A stretch of 64,000 nucleotides of DNA from Lithodes maja (GCA_037953745.1 JBAKBP010013194.1:1-64000), one strand, 5' to 3'. Numbered from the stretch's first letter, positions 18,723 through 29,575 are shown. The notes: a model not told the origin generated them from the sequence alone. Numbers and translations: made by a program.

Positions 18723-18921
18723 CGATGTCAAAAGTTGATTTTTTATTTTACTTACTCTCAAGAGTCTTCCCGCAGTCCGCCGGGGGAACTCTTAAGAGTC
18801 TCCCCGCAGCTCCCGGGTTAATACACAGGTTCATAGGGGGTAAAGTCCGATAATCCAAAAAATCCACTAATCCGAACGAGGGCCGGTCCGCTGCCCTTCG
18901 GATTAACGGAAGTTTACTGTA

Positions 18922-19746
18922 CTACATCTCGGTTACTAGATATTTATGATTTTAATAATGGCTAATTTTTCGATAAATGGGGTTTTAGGGGTAGGCTATG
19001 CAATTTCGGGAAACACAAGCCAAATTTCTAAATTACGTTCCTGTCTTTTTTTAACCCTCCGTTCCCGGATGGGCTCTTGAACGCCCATAAAAAAGCATGT
19101 AACAGGAACCCGGATGGTCTCTTAAACACCCATGACATCACAGCCTGTGAGCTTGGTGTGCGAGGTGTCGGTCCGACGCATGTAAACAACAGCCGGCTGG
19201 ACCGACGCTCCGCATCTCCGGCCACAAGAAGGAGAGCGTCGCTTGTTCGTGTGTGCCTGTATGTTGTTGTTAAGTATCGAAAAGTGGTGTAAAGTGGCTG
19301 TTTTGGCCATAAAGTTATCTCCAATGAAATCATCATCACAGCTCAACCAGTTGACTTAGAGAGCTCTACTTAATGCCATTCTACAGGTAAATAACACAGC
19401 TATGCTTGGGGATGCGCGGGAATGCGGGAAGCAGTCTGATTAACGAATATACGGTAGCCTAGCCTAGACGTTTTTCGGCCAAAACACCCGGATTTCGAGG
19501 AATATATATATAATACATAGCCGGGGCTGGAGGGTTAATCTACAAACTTGCTAAATCAGAGCCAACTTTTGCCAAAACTTGGCTCGGGTTTTCCAAAAAT
19601 GGGGTTTTAGGGGTTTGCAATTATGGGAAACCCGAGCCAAATTTCTAAATTACGTCACTGTCTTTTTTCATCTACAAACTCGCAAAATCCAAGCCAACTT
19701 TTGGCCAAACTTGGCTCGGGTTTTCGAAATGTGGGGATTTATGCAT
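18922..19746. repeat. TTGGCTCGGGTTTT satellite-bearing repeat, split by MITE M3
   Basis: 19000-19050 and 19539-19746 carry GAGCCAAATTTCTAAATTACG, CATCTACAAACTCGCAAAATC and AACTTGGCTCGGGTTTTCGA units of the about 120-bp satellite that is best preserved at 38040-38545. M3 sits between them at a TTAA. No coding function; long frames here are repeat artefacts. Confidence 0.75.
19051..19538. mobile_element. piggyBac MITE M3
   Basis: TTAA at 19051-19054 and 19535-19538. Ends are CCCTCCGTTCCCGGATGGGC and, at the other side, CCGGGGCTGGAGGG. Inserted in the satellite repeat. It contains GGGCTCTTGAACGCCCATAA, also found at the end of the autonomous piggyBac at 33960. Confidence 0.92.
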
Positions 19747-20720
19747 TTAACCCTCCAGCCCCGGTTATGTATTATATATATATTCCTCGAAACCCGGGTG
19801 TTTTGGCCGAAAAACGTCTAGGCTAGGCTACCGTATATTCGTTAATCAGACTGCTTCCCGCATTCCCGCGCATCCCCAAGCGTAGCTGTGTTATTTACCT
19901 GTAGAATGGCATTAAGTAGAGCTCTCTAAGTCAACTGGTTGAGCTGTGATGATGATTTCATTGGAGATAACTTTATGGCCAAAACAGCCACTTTACACCA
20001 CTTTTCGATACTTAACAACAACATACAGGCACACACGAACAAGCGACGCTCTCCTTCTTGTGGCCGGAGATGTGGAGCGTCAGTCCAGCCGGCTGTTGTT
20101 TACATGCGTCGGACCGACGCCTCGCACACTAAGCTCACAGGCTGTGACGTCATGGGTGTTTAACCCCTTCAACCCGGATGACCTCTTGAACACCCATAAA
20201 AACCTTGGCCCACGCAACCCGGAAGACCTCTTAAACACCCATGACGTCACAGCCTGTGAGCTTGGTGTGCGAGGCGTCGGTCCGACGCATGTAAACAACA
20301 GCCGGCTGGACCGACGCTCCGCATCTCCGGCCACAAGAAGGAGAGCGTCGCTTGTTCTTGTGTGCCTGTATGTTGTTGTTCAGTATCGAAAAGTGGTGTA
20401 AAGTGGCTGGTTTGGCCATAAAGTTATCTCCAATGAAATCATCATCACAGCTCACCCAGTTGACTTAGAGAGCTCTACTTAATGCCATTCTACAGGTAAA
20501 TAACACAGCTACGCTTGGGGATGCGCGGGAATGCGGGAAGCACTCTGATTAACGAATATACGGTAGCCTAGCCTAGACGTTTTTCGGCCAAAACACCCGG
20601 GTTTCGATGAATATATATATATAATACATAACCGGGGCTGGAGGGTTAAGAGGCCTTCCGGGTACCTGTTATATGCTTTTTTATGGGCGTTCAAGAGCCC
20701 TTCCGGGAACGGAGGGTTAA
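19747..20720. mobile_element. piggyBac MITE M4 (reverse), split by M5
   Basis: TTAA at 19747-19750 and 20717-20720. The left part runs CCCTCCAGCCCCGG... to ...GACGTCATGGGTGT at 20159. It resumes at 20646 with TTAAGAGGCCTTCCGGGTAC and ends GGGAACGGAGGG-TTAA. Rejoined, it matches the uninterrupted MITE M2 in reverse. Confidence 0.9.
20160..20649. mobile_element. piggyBac MITE M5 nested inside M4
   Basis: TTAA at 20160-20163 and 20646-20649, forward orientation, opposite to its host. Ends CCCCTTCAACCCGGATG and CCGGGGCTGGAGGG. It entered an internal TTAA of another member of its own family. Confidence 0.92.
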
Positions 20721-20868
20721 AATTCACCAAAACCTGAGCCAAGTTTTGATAAAAGACGCTGTTATCGCCGTTTTACGCATTTAACCCCTCATTTTCTCTG
20801 TTCTTCATAGCCCTCCCCACTATCAGGCGGTGTTTTGCCTCATATGAGGCCTCCAGGATTCCATTGGG
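20721..20868. repeat. Satellite-family flank and extra inverted piggyBac II end
   Basis: 20721-20832 is reversed satellite-family DNA (CCAAAACCTGAGCCAAG, then CATAGCCCTCCCCACTATC). 20834-20868 (GCCTCATATGAGGCCTCC, then CCATTGGG) is an inverted copy of the adjacent piggyBac II terminus, meeting it head to head at TTAA 20869-20872. Confidence 0.75.
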
Positions 20869-21019
20869 TTAACCCATGGAATCCGGGAGGCCTCATATGA
20901 GGCAAAATCAAAATCAAAGCGTTCAAATTGCGCGGGCGGATTTTTGTTTGTGCATGGGCAACCGCAGCGCCACCAAGCACAAACTACCAGGCAGCATCAG
21001 TTCTTATCTCGCATCCATG

Positions 21020-21581
21020 ATGGCTGGAGCTAACCCGAAAAAAATCGCTGTGTCCGAATCGATGCCCGCCGCCGCGACCCGTAAGCCAAAGAAAGACAAG
21101 GCTAAAAGGACCAAGAAAGCATTCCTAAGTCCCGGTTCTGTTGCAGGTGTACTAAGAGTTAAGTGACGATAGTGATGAACTTAGTGAGATTGAGATTGCG
21201 AGTGATTTTGACGAAGACCATGTGGTTAGTGAAGATGTTGATGAAGTGGAAGATGGCGAAGAATTCCAGGGCTTTCATAGCACTGATGATGACGATAGTG
21301 ATGATGATAATGATGACAATGTTGGATGCGGTGAAGATCATGAAGGTGATGAAAATGTTAGTGAAATGGGAAGTGTTCTACCCGCATCACGTGAACGTGA
21401 CACGACGCACACGCTTGCGACCCCGGCGTTGGCTGTGGGGACTCCTTCCCCAGCAAAAATAGCGTTATTCTTATAGGAGAGCTGTGCTGGATAGTGCAAG
21501 GAAGCAGGCACGGGAGGCGGCCGAAAGGGAAAGAGGTGAAGATGCTGATAGTGAAGATGAGAGTGAAGAGTCGAGCGTGGG
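21020..21581 (+). pseudogene. piggyBac II transposase N-terminus
   Basis: A frame with KKIAVSESMPAAATRKPKK, then KDKAKRTKKAFLSPGSVAGV, followed after a frame change by VVSEDVDEVEDGEEFQGF, an Asp-rich stretch and DDNDDNVGCGEDHEGDENVS. The acidic composition matches the copies at 3517 and 15630. It is stopped by frameshifts and by the L2 insertion at 21582. No enzymatic residues lie in this part. Confidence 0.7.
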
Positions 21582-22618
21582 TAATAATAATAATAATAAG
21601 CATGTTACTTATTTCTCATAAGCGCCAATTTTTCCGAAGAATTCACTAGCGCTCGAAAAGAGAAAGAAAAAATAAAAAAAAAATCAATGCATCAAAAGAA
21701 GGCTTATATACAACACACATTTAACAATCACTAGCAGTGGCAAAATAGCCTAAACTCTATAGCCATCTGCCATGACACCTCTCCCAAGATCATAGCTTCT
21801 CTCAAAGAGAAAAGTCTTAAGTTGTCTCTTGAAGCATTCAACAGAACTCAGTTGTCTCATGGACAGCGGCAACCTGTTATACAACCTCGGAGCCATGTAG
21901 GAGAAAGACCTCTCAAAGAAAGAAGACTGCTGGAAAGCCCATGGTTCATCAAGACGAAAAGGGTCATTGTCATGACGCACAACTACACCATGGTGTGCCG
22001 GTGGGCGCCTGAGCAGCTCCGCAAGGTACCTAGGCTCACCAAATTTGAGAACCTTAAAGGTCACCAAACACAACTTAAATTCTATTCTTGCTCTTACTGG
22101 CAGCCAGTGCAGTTCTATGTGAAGAGATGTAGTAGGAGTTCTAGGTGGAACACCAAAAATTAGTCTTGCGGACCTGTTAAGAACAGACTGAACTTTCTTC
22201 AAAATATAATTTGGAAGACCCACCAACAGGGCATTGCAATAATCAACACGAGAGAAGACCAATGAGTGAACCAACATCAGGAGGCAACGTCTGGTTATAA
22301 ACGGCTTCACCAAATAGAGATTTCTGATGTGCAAGTAACAACTTTTAACTATCTGGTTTACATGCTCTTTGAAATCTAATCGGGAGTTCACATATACACC
22401 CAGATTTCGAACAGAGTTGGCCGGTCGCAGCTGAGATCCACCCACATTGATGGAGAGGGCACCTACTATATCATCAGCTCTTCTATTTCCTCGGATGATG
22501 AGAATATCAGTTTTACCATCATTTAGTTTAAGTTTTCTCGCTCTCATCCACTTCTTGATATCAGACATCAACAATTCCATCTTACTCCGTATATCAACTA
22601 TATTTGTGATTCTCGGTA
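21582..22618 (-). mobile_element. L2-like LINE, 3' fragment copy F
   Basis: Minus-strand, 5'-truncated copy. The TAA microsatellite at 21582-21600 is its reversed TTA tail. The open frame 21750-22580 (276 residues) encodes the RT C-terminus from MELLMSDIKKWMRARKLKLN through LHIELHWLPVRARIEFKLC to the normal stop. It lies downstream of the YADD box, which was lost by truncation. It inserted into the N-terminal linker of the piggyBac II transposase. Confidence 0.88.
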
Positions 22619-22634
22619 GGGTAGGCCTATTCCT

Positions 22635-22920
22635 TTGTCTCCCGGGACCTCCTCACCAGCGGCTGGTGCGTCATTGACCCCGCATGACCCACAGCCCTCA
22701 ACAAGTGGTGCAAGTGGTGCGGAATTGTCCCCGCATGACCCACAGCCATCAACAAGTGGTGCAAATGGTGCGGTATTGTACCCGCATGACCCACAGCCAT
22801 CAACAAGTGGTGCGGTATTGTACCCGCATGACCCACAGCCATCAACAAGTGGTGCAGTCTTGTCCCAGCATGATCCACAGCCATCAACAAGTGGTGCAAG
22901 TGGTCAACGCACCTCCAGAA
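22635..22920 (+). repeat. PHDPQPSTSGA coding minisatellite
   Basis: Units of 33-42 bp (CCGCATGACCCACAGCCATC, AACAAGTGGTGC and extensions) repeat five to six times. In one frame they read PHDPQPSTSGA with SGA/NGA additions. They form part of the disordered N-terminal linker of the piggyBac II transposase; unit lengths stay multiples of three, so selection on the frame once applied. Confidence 0.8.
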
Positions 22921-24784
22921 GGGTCTTGTTCATGGCCACAGGGGGGGGCACAAAGCAGCACCTCAGGCCCTAAACTGCCCCAAAAACGCTCTCGTCATCG
23001 CCTAAAAACTTCAGAGCCAACTAGCTCACCTTCACCACCCACGCCAGCAGTCGCCACCTGATGTATCACCACCAACTGATGACCAGGATCCCACCTATGA
23101 CCCTGAAGACACCCACGAATATGGCCGCCCTTCAAGATATATGGACGACCACGGTGCAGATTCTGGGGATGATAATTATGACCTGCCAGACGACCCTGTT
23201 GTGGACGAAGCTGAGTGGGTGGACGACCCAGCACCCCGGCATGGCCGTGGCCGTGCCCGTGCTCGGGGTGGCCGTGCCAGGGGTCCCGCTGGTCAGCGTG
23301 GGCGTGGCCGTGCCCGTGGGAGTGGCCGCCCCTGCTGCCCGTGCCCGGCATGCTGATGTCTGGACGTGGGAGGATGGGGCCACCTTTCAGCCACAAGATG
23401 CCACATTCGATGACGCCCAACATGCCGCAGGGATTGATCCATCTTTCCCAGGGGGACCCAACTCAACACCTGTCGAGCTATTCAAGACCTTTTTCGACAA
23501 TGATGTCATGTCATATGTTGTCGATGAGACCAATAAGCAGCAGGCCCTCAGTGACCACCTCAGCGGCAAGACCCATAGTTCCCACATGAAGGCCTGGAAG
23601 CCTGTCACCATTGCCCAAATGTATGTGTTCATAGCACTGACCATGCTCATGGCACATACAAGTGAAGAAGCATCGGCTGGCAGACTACTGGATCACAGGC
23701 GACATAATTGCCACACCTGCTTTTGGCAAACTTATGTCCCAGGACTGCTGCTTCGCCATACTTGGTAACCTGCACTTCGTTACCAATACCAATGTACACC
23801 GAACAGACCGCCTGTGGAAGATAAGGGGTTTCTACGACATGATGAAGGCCAAGTTTTCCACATTCTTGAAGCCTTTTCAAAAGGTCGTGATCGACGAGTC
23901 TCTTGTGCTGTTCTGGGGGAATCTTCACTTCCGGCAGTACATACCATCCAAGAGACATCGATTCGGCATCAAGCTCTTCGTCCTCTGTGACTGTAATACG
24001 GGTTATGTGCTGGACTTCATTGTCTACAGTGGGAAGGAGGGTGAGGTTCTTGCAGATCAAGAAATAGGGTTCGGTGGAGCAGTGGTGAAGGCGATGATGG
24101 ATCGCTACTTCAACAAGAACCACATACTCTACACGGACAACTATTATACGTCCCCCATCCTCACCAAGTACCTGAACAGGCAGCAAACCCAGACTGTGGG
24201 CACAGTACGGGGGACGAGGAAGAACATGTCGGAATTCCCCAAAAAGACCAAGAAGAAGGACATCTTCCTCAAGCAACATGGTCCGATGCTGGCAATCCAT
24301 TGGCACGACCAAAGGAAGGTCAACATGATCAGCACCATCCACAAGGGCAACCTGGTTGACTCTGGCAAAGTCAACCACAGGACCAGGGAGCCCATCATGA
24401 AGCCAGACGCAGTTATGGACTACAACATAAACATGTGTTTGGTTGACAAGTCAGACATGCAGGTCGGCTTCATCGACTGCCTGCGGACCTCCTGCAGGTG
24501 GTATAAGAAGTTCTTCCTGCACATGATGGATGTGTCTGTGCTGAACTCGTACAACCTGTATAAGCTGATGAACCCCACAATGCCCAGGAAGTACACCAAC
24601 CTTCGGAGATTCCAGAAACAGCTCATTCTGGATCTCATTGGGGAATATGCCGTGCCTGAGGATGCCCCACGAGCTCAACATATGCCAGGAGCTGGCACCA
24701 TGGACCGCACATACGCTTCCGAACACCACAAGAAGCACAGGATCGTCGGCCTTCCAGTAGTTGCTGGTCGCAAGACCCAGAAAC
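22921..24784 (+). pseudogene. piggyBac II transposase, linker and DDD catalytic domain
   Basis: A low-complexity acidic/Arg-Gly linker (DDPVVDEAEWVDDPAP, RGRARARGGRARGPAG) precedes the DDE_Tnp_1_7-type domain: DPSFPGGPNSTPVELFKTFF, FIALTMLMAH, KKHRLADYWITGDIIATPAF, VVIDESLVLFWGNL (first Asp), ILYTDNYYTSPIL (second Asp) and KPDAVMDYNINMCLVDKSD (further catalytic Asp). There are at least three frame changes: about 23061, about 23330 and a 1-nt lesion near 23657 at LTMLMAH/KKHRL. From 23662 the frame is open to 24784, beyond which LINE sequence is read. Catalytic residues survive, but the gene is broken. Confidence 0.85.
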
Positions 24785-25703
24785 CTTACCTTGAGTTGTT
24801 TCGGCCTCCTCAGCGGCCTCGGCGAGAGTTGCTCCCCCCGAGTATGTTTGCTTCCAGTGTTTGATGCAGCAGGCTATTCGAGGGGACAGCTCTCCCCCCC
24901 CCCGAAGTATGGCTGATCAAGCACCGACTTGAGATGGTTGTCCAAGGCTTTCTTTAATACTTCCGTTGGCACGTCCATCAGGTTTCTCACGTTCTCTGGC
25001 ATTTTGTTGAAGAGGCTCGGTCCCCTGTTTGTCAACCAGGAGTCCCTCAGTGTGCCCAGAGCTCCCCTACACTTTTGGGGTGGGATGTTACAATACCTAC
25101 CTCCTCTGTCCCTCCAGTTCCATCATATTGTGGTGTGAAGGTTTGGCACTAGACCCTCGATAACTTTCCATGTGTAAATTATCAAGTATCTCTCTCTTCT
25201 TCGCTCCAGTGAATATAAGTTAAGAGCCTTCAGCCTATCCCAGTAATGAAGATGTTTTACCGAGCTGATGTGGGACGTGAAACTTCTTTGAACACTCTCT
25301 ATTTCGTATATTTCCCCAGCTTTGTGTGGAGATGTCAGCACACTGCAATACTCCAGTTGTGGGATCACCAACAATTTGAAAAGTGTTATCATTGGCCGTT
25401 CTTCTCGTGTCTTAAAAGTGCGCAGTATCCAACCTACAAGTTTCCTCGCCGCTACTGACTTGGCCTGTTATGTTCTTTGAAAGACATGTTTTCTGACATT
25501 ATTACCCCAAGATCTTTAACCTCTGATTTTTGTGGGATTGACAGGAGTGACTCAGTTAAGTAGGTTGTGGTTCTTTTAATTTCTCCATTTCCTCCATACC
25601 TTATCAGCTGAAATTTCTCTTCGTTAAATTGTATGTTGTTATCTTTGGTCCACCGAAATAAAGCGTTCATGTCTGCTTGCAAGATTTCTTTGTCTTCTAT
25701 TGT
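24785..25703 (-). mobile_element. Non-LTR retrotransposon fragment inside piggyBac II
   Basis: On the minus strand it encodes RT C-terminal sequence: LQADMNALFRWTKDNNIQFN, KSEVKDLGVIMSENMSFKEH, MITLFKLLVIPQLEYCSVL, LNLYSLERRRERYLIIYTW, then LFNKMPENVRNL near the stop. It has frameshifts. A CR1/Jockey-group element different from the L2 and CR1 copies elsewhere. Its left junction replaces the last about 25 codons of the apparent transposase frame ending at 24864. Confidence 0.78.
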
Positions 25704-25832
25704 GCCATGTCTGCAGCCACACCACCCGAAGACCCCAGAAAAACACCAAAACCTCGTATCAGTGCCAGGAATGTCAGGTAGCACTGTGCATCACGCCTTG
25801 CCACGATGATTTCCACATCCTGGTAAACTTCT
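25704..25832 (+). pseudogene. piggyBac II transposase C-terminal Cys-rich domain
   Basis: Reads CHVCSHTTRRPQK, then YQCQECQVALCITPCHDDFH and a stop. It is colinear with CHVCYNSRVRPRSGK, then ECVECKVALCALECFFDYH of the piggyBac at 30946-33690. Such Cys/His domains bind the transposon ends in piggyBac transposases. It is separated from the catalytic domain by the LINE insertion. Confidence 0.85.
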
Positions 25833-26400
25833 AAGTGGCACTGACCCTGAGAACACTAGTGAAAGTGACACTAAAACAATAAAACACTATGTGCAAGTGA
25901 AAGTGACACTAAAAACAATAGGCCTACAACAATATGTGCAAGTGAAAGAGACACAACAACTATATATTAGAGTAACTATTCAATAAGTATTTATAAGTGA
26001 AACCTGCAATAAGTGAAAGTGACACTAAAAACAATATAACAATATGTGCAAGTGAAAGAGACACAACAACTATATAGCCTATTAGAGTAACTATTCAATA
26101 AGTATTTATAAGTGAAACCTGTAATAAGTGAAAGTGACACTAAAAACAATATAACAATATGTCTAAGTGAAAGAAACAACCAAATATAATAATTACAAGT
26201 GTCAATTACGATACCGTACGGTACTGTACGCTTGCGTAGCCTAGCCTCTAACCTAGTAAGTGAAAGTGACACAAAATATATAACAAGTAATAATAACTCA
26301 ATAATAACAGTGAGTGACAATAATTCATAACAAGAAGAGTAATAACAGTGAAAGTGACACAATAATATTACAATAACAGTGAAATATGTTATATAAAGTT
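25833..26400. repeat. GTGAAAGTGACAC-motif tandem region of piggyBac II
   Basis: About 115-bp units (AAGTGAAAGTGACACTAAAA, CAATATGTGCAAGTGAAAGA, GACACAACAACTATAT, TAAGTATTTATAAGTGAAAC) repeat two to three times between 25890 and 26180, followed by more diverged motifs. Equivalent motif-rich stretches lie on the same side of the transposase in every piggyBac copy in the window. Confidence 0.8.
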
Positions 26401-27059
26401 TCATATAACTTATAACCCAAACTTGACTACTTCCTTTAACGTGACGATAGTGCGTTGTTATATGTGCGATTAGTTTGCTTGGGAAACAGATTAACTTGCT
26501 CATGTAGTAATGTACACCCTATGTGGTGGATTGTGTTCTTTTATTTAATAATTTTCATTTTAGTAAGCGTTGTTTCCACATAGCGATTTTGATCATTTAA
26601 TTTGACTTTATATTGTCCTTGTCCCAATTTTGGTTTGTTTAGTTTGCAAGTTTTACATTTTAACTCAAATAATGGTTGAACAAGTAATAAATGACACAAT
26701 AATATCACATTATCTCCACAAAAACATTATATCGTGTACCGGTACCAAAGCCACCGAAGCGACGAGTGACTTAGTGCGTGCTAGCCAGGGTCGCGGCGAA
26801 GCGTTCGGACGCAGGAGAAAATATGCGGGAAATTACAGTACCTCCATTCCCATCATCATATCTCGGCAACCACTTGTAGTAGCGATGTCAACTCAACGCC
26901 ATTCTACAGACGAAGGTTGGTTCTACACTATGCAATTTAGTTGACTGCTCTAGGTGGTCTCAATCAGTAGATATCGAATTATGAAGATAGCCATTTTTCA
27001 GGAATACCCCCGGACACGACGATCGCCTCATATGAGAGCCCCCGGATCCGGAGGGTTAA
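26401..27059. other. piggyBac II right non-coding region and terminus
   Basis: AT-rich to 26730, then a conserved terminal 320 bp (ACCGAAGCGACGAGTGACTT, CATCATATCTCGGCAACCAC, AATCAGTAGATATCGA) that is nearly the same at 3975-4279 and, reversed, at 15067-15390. Confidence 0.85.
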
Positions 27060-27189
27060 GATCGTTGGAAAACGGGGAAAACGGATTTCCAGAGGCTTGT
27101 AATTACTTCCAAACACTAAATATTGATAAATTAACACAGAAAACTAGGCAACTGTATAAATACTTTGGAATTTTGTTTACATTTTGTTT
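27060..27189. repeat. Satellite-family flank
   Basis: Reads GATCGTTGGAAAACGGGGAA. Its reverse complement resembles 37880-37950, so the piggyBac and the following L2 entered the same satellite-bearing repeat family. No gene. Confidence 0.5.
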
Positions 27190-29575
27190 ACATGAAAAAG
27201 TAATCAGATTTAGAAATTATAAAAATACAGACCAAAATTTGGCTAGCAGTGAAGTAAAACAGTACTTGGGAAGTATTGATACTTCCAACCTTACTTCAGA
27301 TGAGCTGGTGGAGGTACAGTACATGGAAATGCACTTAAATTAGTGTTCGATCATCACTGTCCAGAAGTAGAGAAGAAAATCATAGTATGAGATGATTCAC
27401 CCTGGTATAGCACTCAAGTTAAATTTCTTAGAAGAGCGCGTAGAAGAGCTGAACGTGAATGGCGGAAAAATAAAACAGACTCTACATGGTTGCAATATCT
27501 GTCAGCCAGAAGAGCTGTGGTCCACACAATCAAAGATGAAAAGAAGTGTATTATCAGGGAAAAGTTGACTCATGTGGTAACGACCAGAGGAGGTTGGCTT
27601 CAATTGTAAACAGTTTACTTTGAAAAACAAGAGTCAGCTTAAGACCTTCTGTACCCGATACCGAGTTGGCTGCCAACTTTGTGGCATATTTTGCTGGCAA
27701 GATAACTCGCATAAGACAGGAACTGGATGATGCTTCTGTTGGTGAAGAACTTTCAGTTGTACTCCAACCCCGACACATTCCTAATAATGTCCTCTCATCC
27801 TTTCACTCAGTAGAGGTGGACATGATCTCGTCCTACATAAGAAACCTCAATAAAACATTTTGCCCGTTGGATCCCATAAATGTTTCCAAGCTACCAAGAG
27901 TCTATGATCACACAGTTGAGTTTATTTCCAAAATAATTAATAAGTGCTTCTCTGAAGGTAGCTTCCCACATTCTGAAAAGCATGCACTACTCCGACCTAC
28001 TCTAAAGAAACCTGGACTTGATGTTGAGAACATGTTGAACTATCGTCCTGTCTCCAACCTGTCCTTCATATCAAAGATATTAGAGCGTGCAATACTTGAC
28101 CAATTACAACCACTACTTCAGCAGAATGAAACTATCCCAATTTTTCAGTCTGCTTACCGACAGCATCATTCAACTGAAACAGCATTGATTAGAGTACATA
28201 ATGATCTAGTTGAGAACATTTGCAATGGTGTGGCCTCACTATTGGTCTTGCTTGATCTCTCTGCGGCCTTTGACACAGTGGATCACGAGTTGTTATTGAG
28301 TGATCTTTATGATTGTGGTGTGCGTGACTGCGCTCTCTTGCTTCTTGGGTCGTACTTGTCGGGTAGATCCCAGAGTGTGATGGTAAATCAAGTGGTCTCG
28401 GACTCGACACCCCTGCAGTATGGTGTTCCGCAGGGATCAGTTTTAGGTCCTATCCTATTTATAATTTATATCGGCAGTTTGTCTCTTCTGCTTCGTGCAC
28501 ATAATGTCACCTTTCACTTTTATGCAGATCACACCCAGATTTATGTGAGAATCACAAATATAGTTGATATACGGAGTAAGATGGAAGTGTTGAGGTCTGA
28601 TATCAAGAAGTGGATGAGAGCGAGAAAACTTGAACTAAATGATGGTAAAACTGATATTCTCATCATCAGAGGAAATAGAAGAGCTGATGATATAGTAGGT
28701 ACCCTCTCCATCAATGTGGGTGGATCTCAGCTACGACCGGCCAACTCTGTTCGAAATCTGGGTGTGTATGTGAACTCCCGATTAGATTTCAAAGAGCATG
28801 TAAACCAGATAGTTAAAAGTTGTTACTTGCACATCAGAAATCTCTATTTGGTGAAGCCGTTTATAACCAGACGTTGCCTCCTGACGTTGGTTCACTCATT
28901 GGTCTTATCTCGTGTTGATTATTGCAATGCCCTGTTGGTGGGTCTTCCAAATTATATTTTAAAGAAAGTTCAGTCTGTTCTTAACAGGGCCGCAAGACTA
29001 ATTTTTGGTGTTCCACCTAGAACTCCTACTACATCTCTTCACATAGAACTGCACTGGCTGCCAGTAAGAGCAAGAATAGAATTTAAGTTGTGTTTGGTGA
29101 CTTTTAAGGTTCTCAAATTTGGTGAGCCTAGGTACCTTGCGGAGCTGCTCAGGCGCCCACCGGCACACCATGGTGTAGTTGTGCGTCATGACAATGACCC
29201 TTTTCGTCTTTATGAACCAAGGGCTTTCCAGCAGTCTTCTTTCTTTGAGAGGTCATTCTCCTACATGGCTCCGAGGTTGTATAACAGGTTGCCGCTGTCC
29301 ATGAGACAACCGAGTTCTGTTGAATGCTTCAAGAGACAACTTAAGACTTTTCTCTTTGAGAGAAGCTATGATCTTGAGAGAGGTGTCATGACAGATGGCT
29401 ATAGAGTTTAGGCTATTTTGCCACTGCTAGTGATTGTTAAATGTGTGTTGTATATAAGCCTTCTTTTGATGCATTGATTTTGTTCTTTTTTCTTTCTCTT
29501 TCTGAGCGCTAGTGAATTCTTCGGAAAAATTGGCGCTTATGAGAAATAAGTAACATGCTTATTATTATTATTACA
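27190..29575 (+). mobile_element. L2-like LINE, 5'-truncated copy D
   Basis: Begins at ACATGAAAAAGTAATCAG, after the endonuclease, and ends with the family 3' UTR and TTA tail at about 29558-29573, directly abutting the TTAA of the piggyBac at 29576. The 5' portion has several lesions, including a premature TGA in IVRDD at about 27390 and small indels. Confidence 0.9.
27666..29411 (+). pseudogene. L2 ORF2 RT domain with mutated active site (copy D)
   Basis: Open for about 581 residues from AANFVAYFAGKITR through the RT to the normal stop. All RT blocks are present (NYRPVSNLSFIS, LVLLDLSAAFDTVDH, QYGVPQGSVLGPILF), but the active site reads FHFYADHTQIY, with YADD changed to YADH (GATCAC at 28529-28534). 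The second catalytic Asp is lost, so reverse transcription should be abolished even though the frame is long. Upstream endonuclease and linker are truncated. Confidence 0.88.

Larger units (their letters stand above)
16893..18919. mobile_element. Tigger/pogo-like DNA element, non-autonomous
   Basis: TA at 16891-16892 and 18920-18921 flank ends CAGTAAAAGTCCTTTAATCC (after removal of a MITE) and, reversed, CAGTAAACTTCCGTTAATCC. The CAGTrAA...TTAATCCGA end with TA duplication is typical of Tigger/pogo. Repeats of AATCCGA/GTCCGAATT near the ends fit subterminal binding sites. No transposase remains. The interior holds a large inverted repeat (17510-18180), a CT run and an A39 tract. Confidence 0.75.
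20869..27059 (+). mobile_element. piggyBac family II, near full-length relic with two LINE insertions
   Basis: Left end TTAACCCATGGAATCCGGGA then GGCCTCATATGAGGC. Right end CCCGGATCCGGAGGG-TTAA at 27056-27059. In order it holds the transposase N-terminus (21020-21480), an antisense L2 3' fragment (21582-22618), a repeat-rich linker, the catalytic domain (to 24784), an antisense LINE fragment (24785-25703) and the C-terminal Cys-rich domain (25704-25832). A long non-coding region with GTGAAAGTGACAC repeats follows. Both termini carry the palindrome CCTCATATGAGG or a close variant. Confidence 0.88.
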
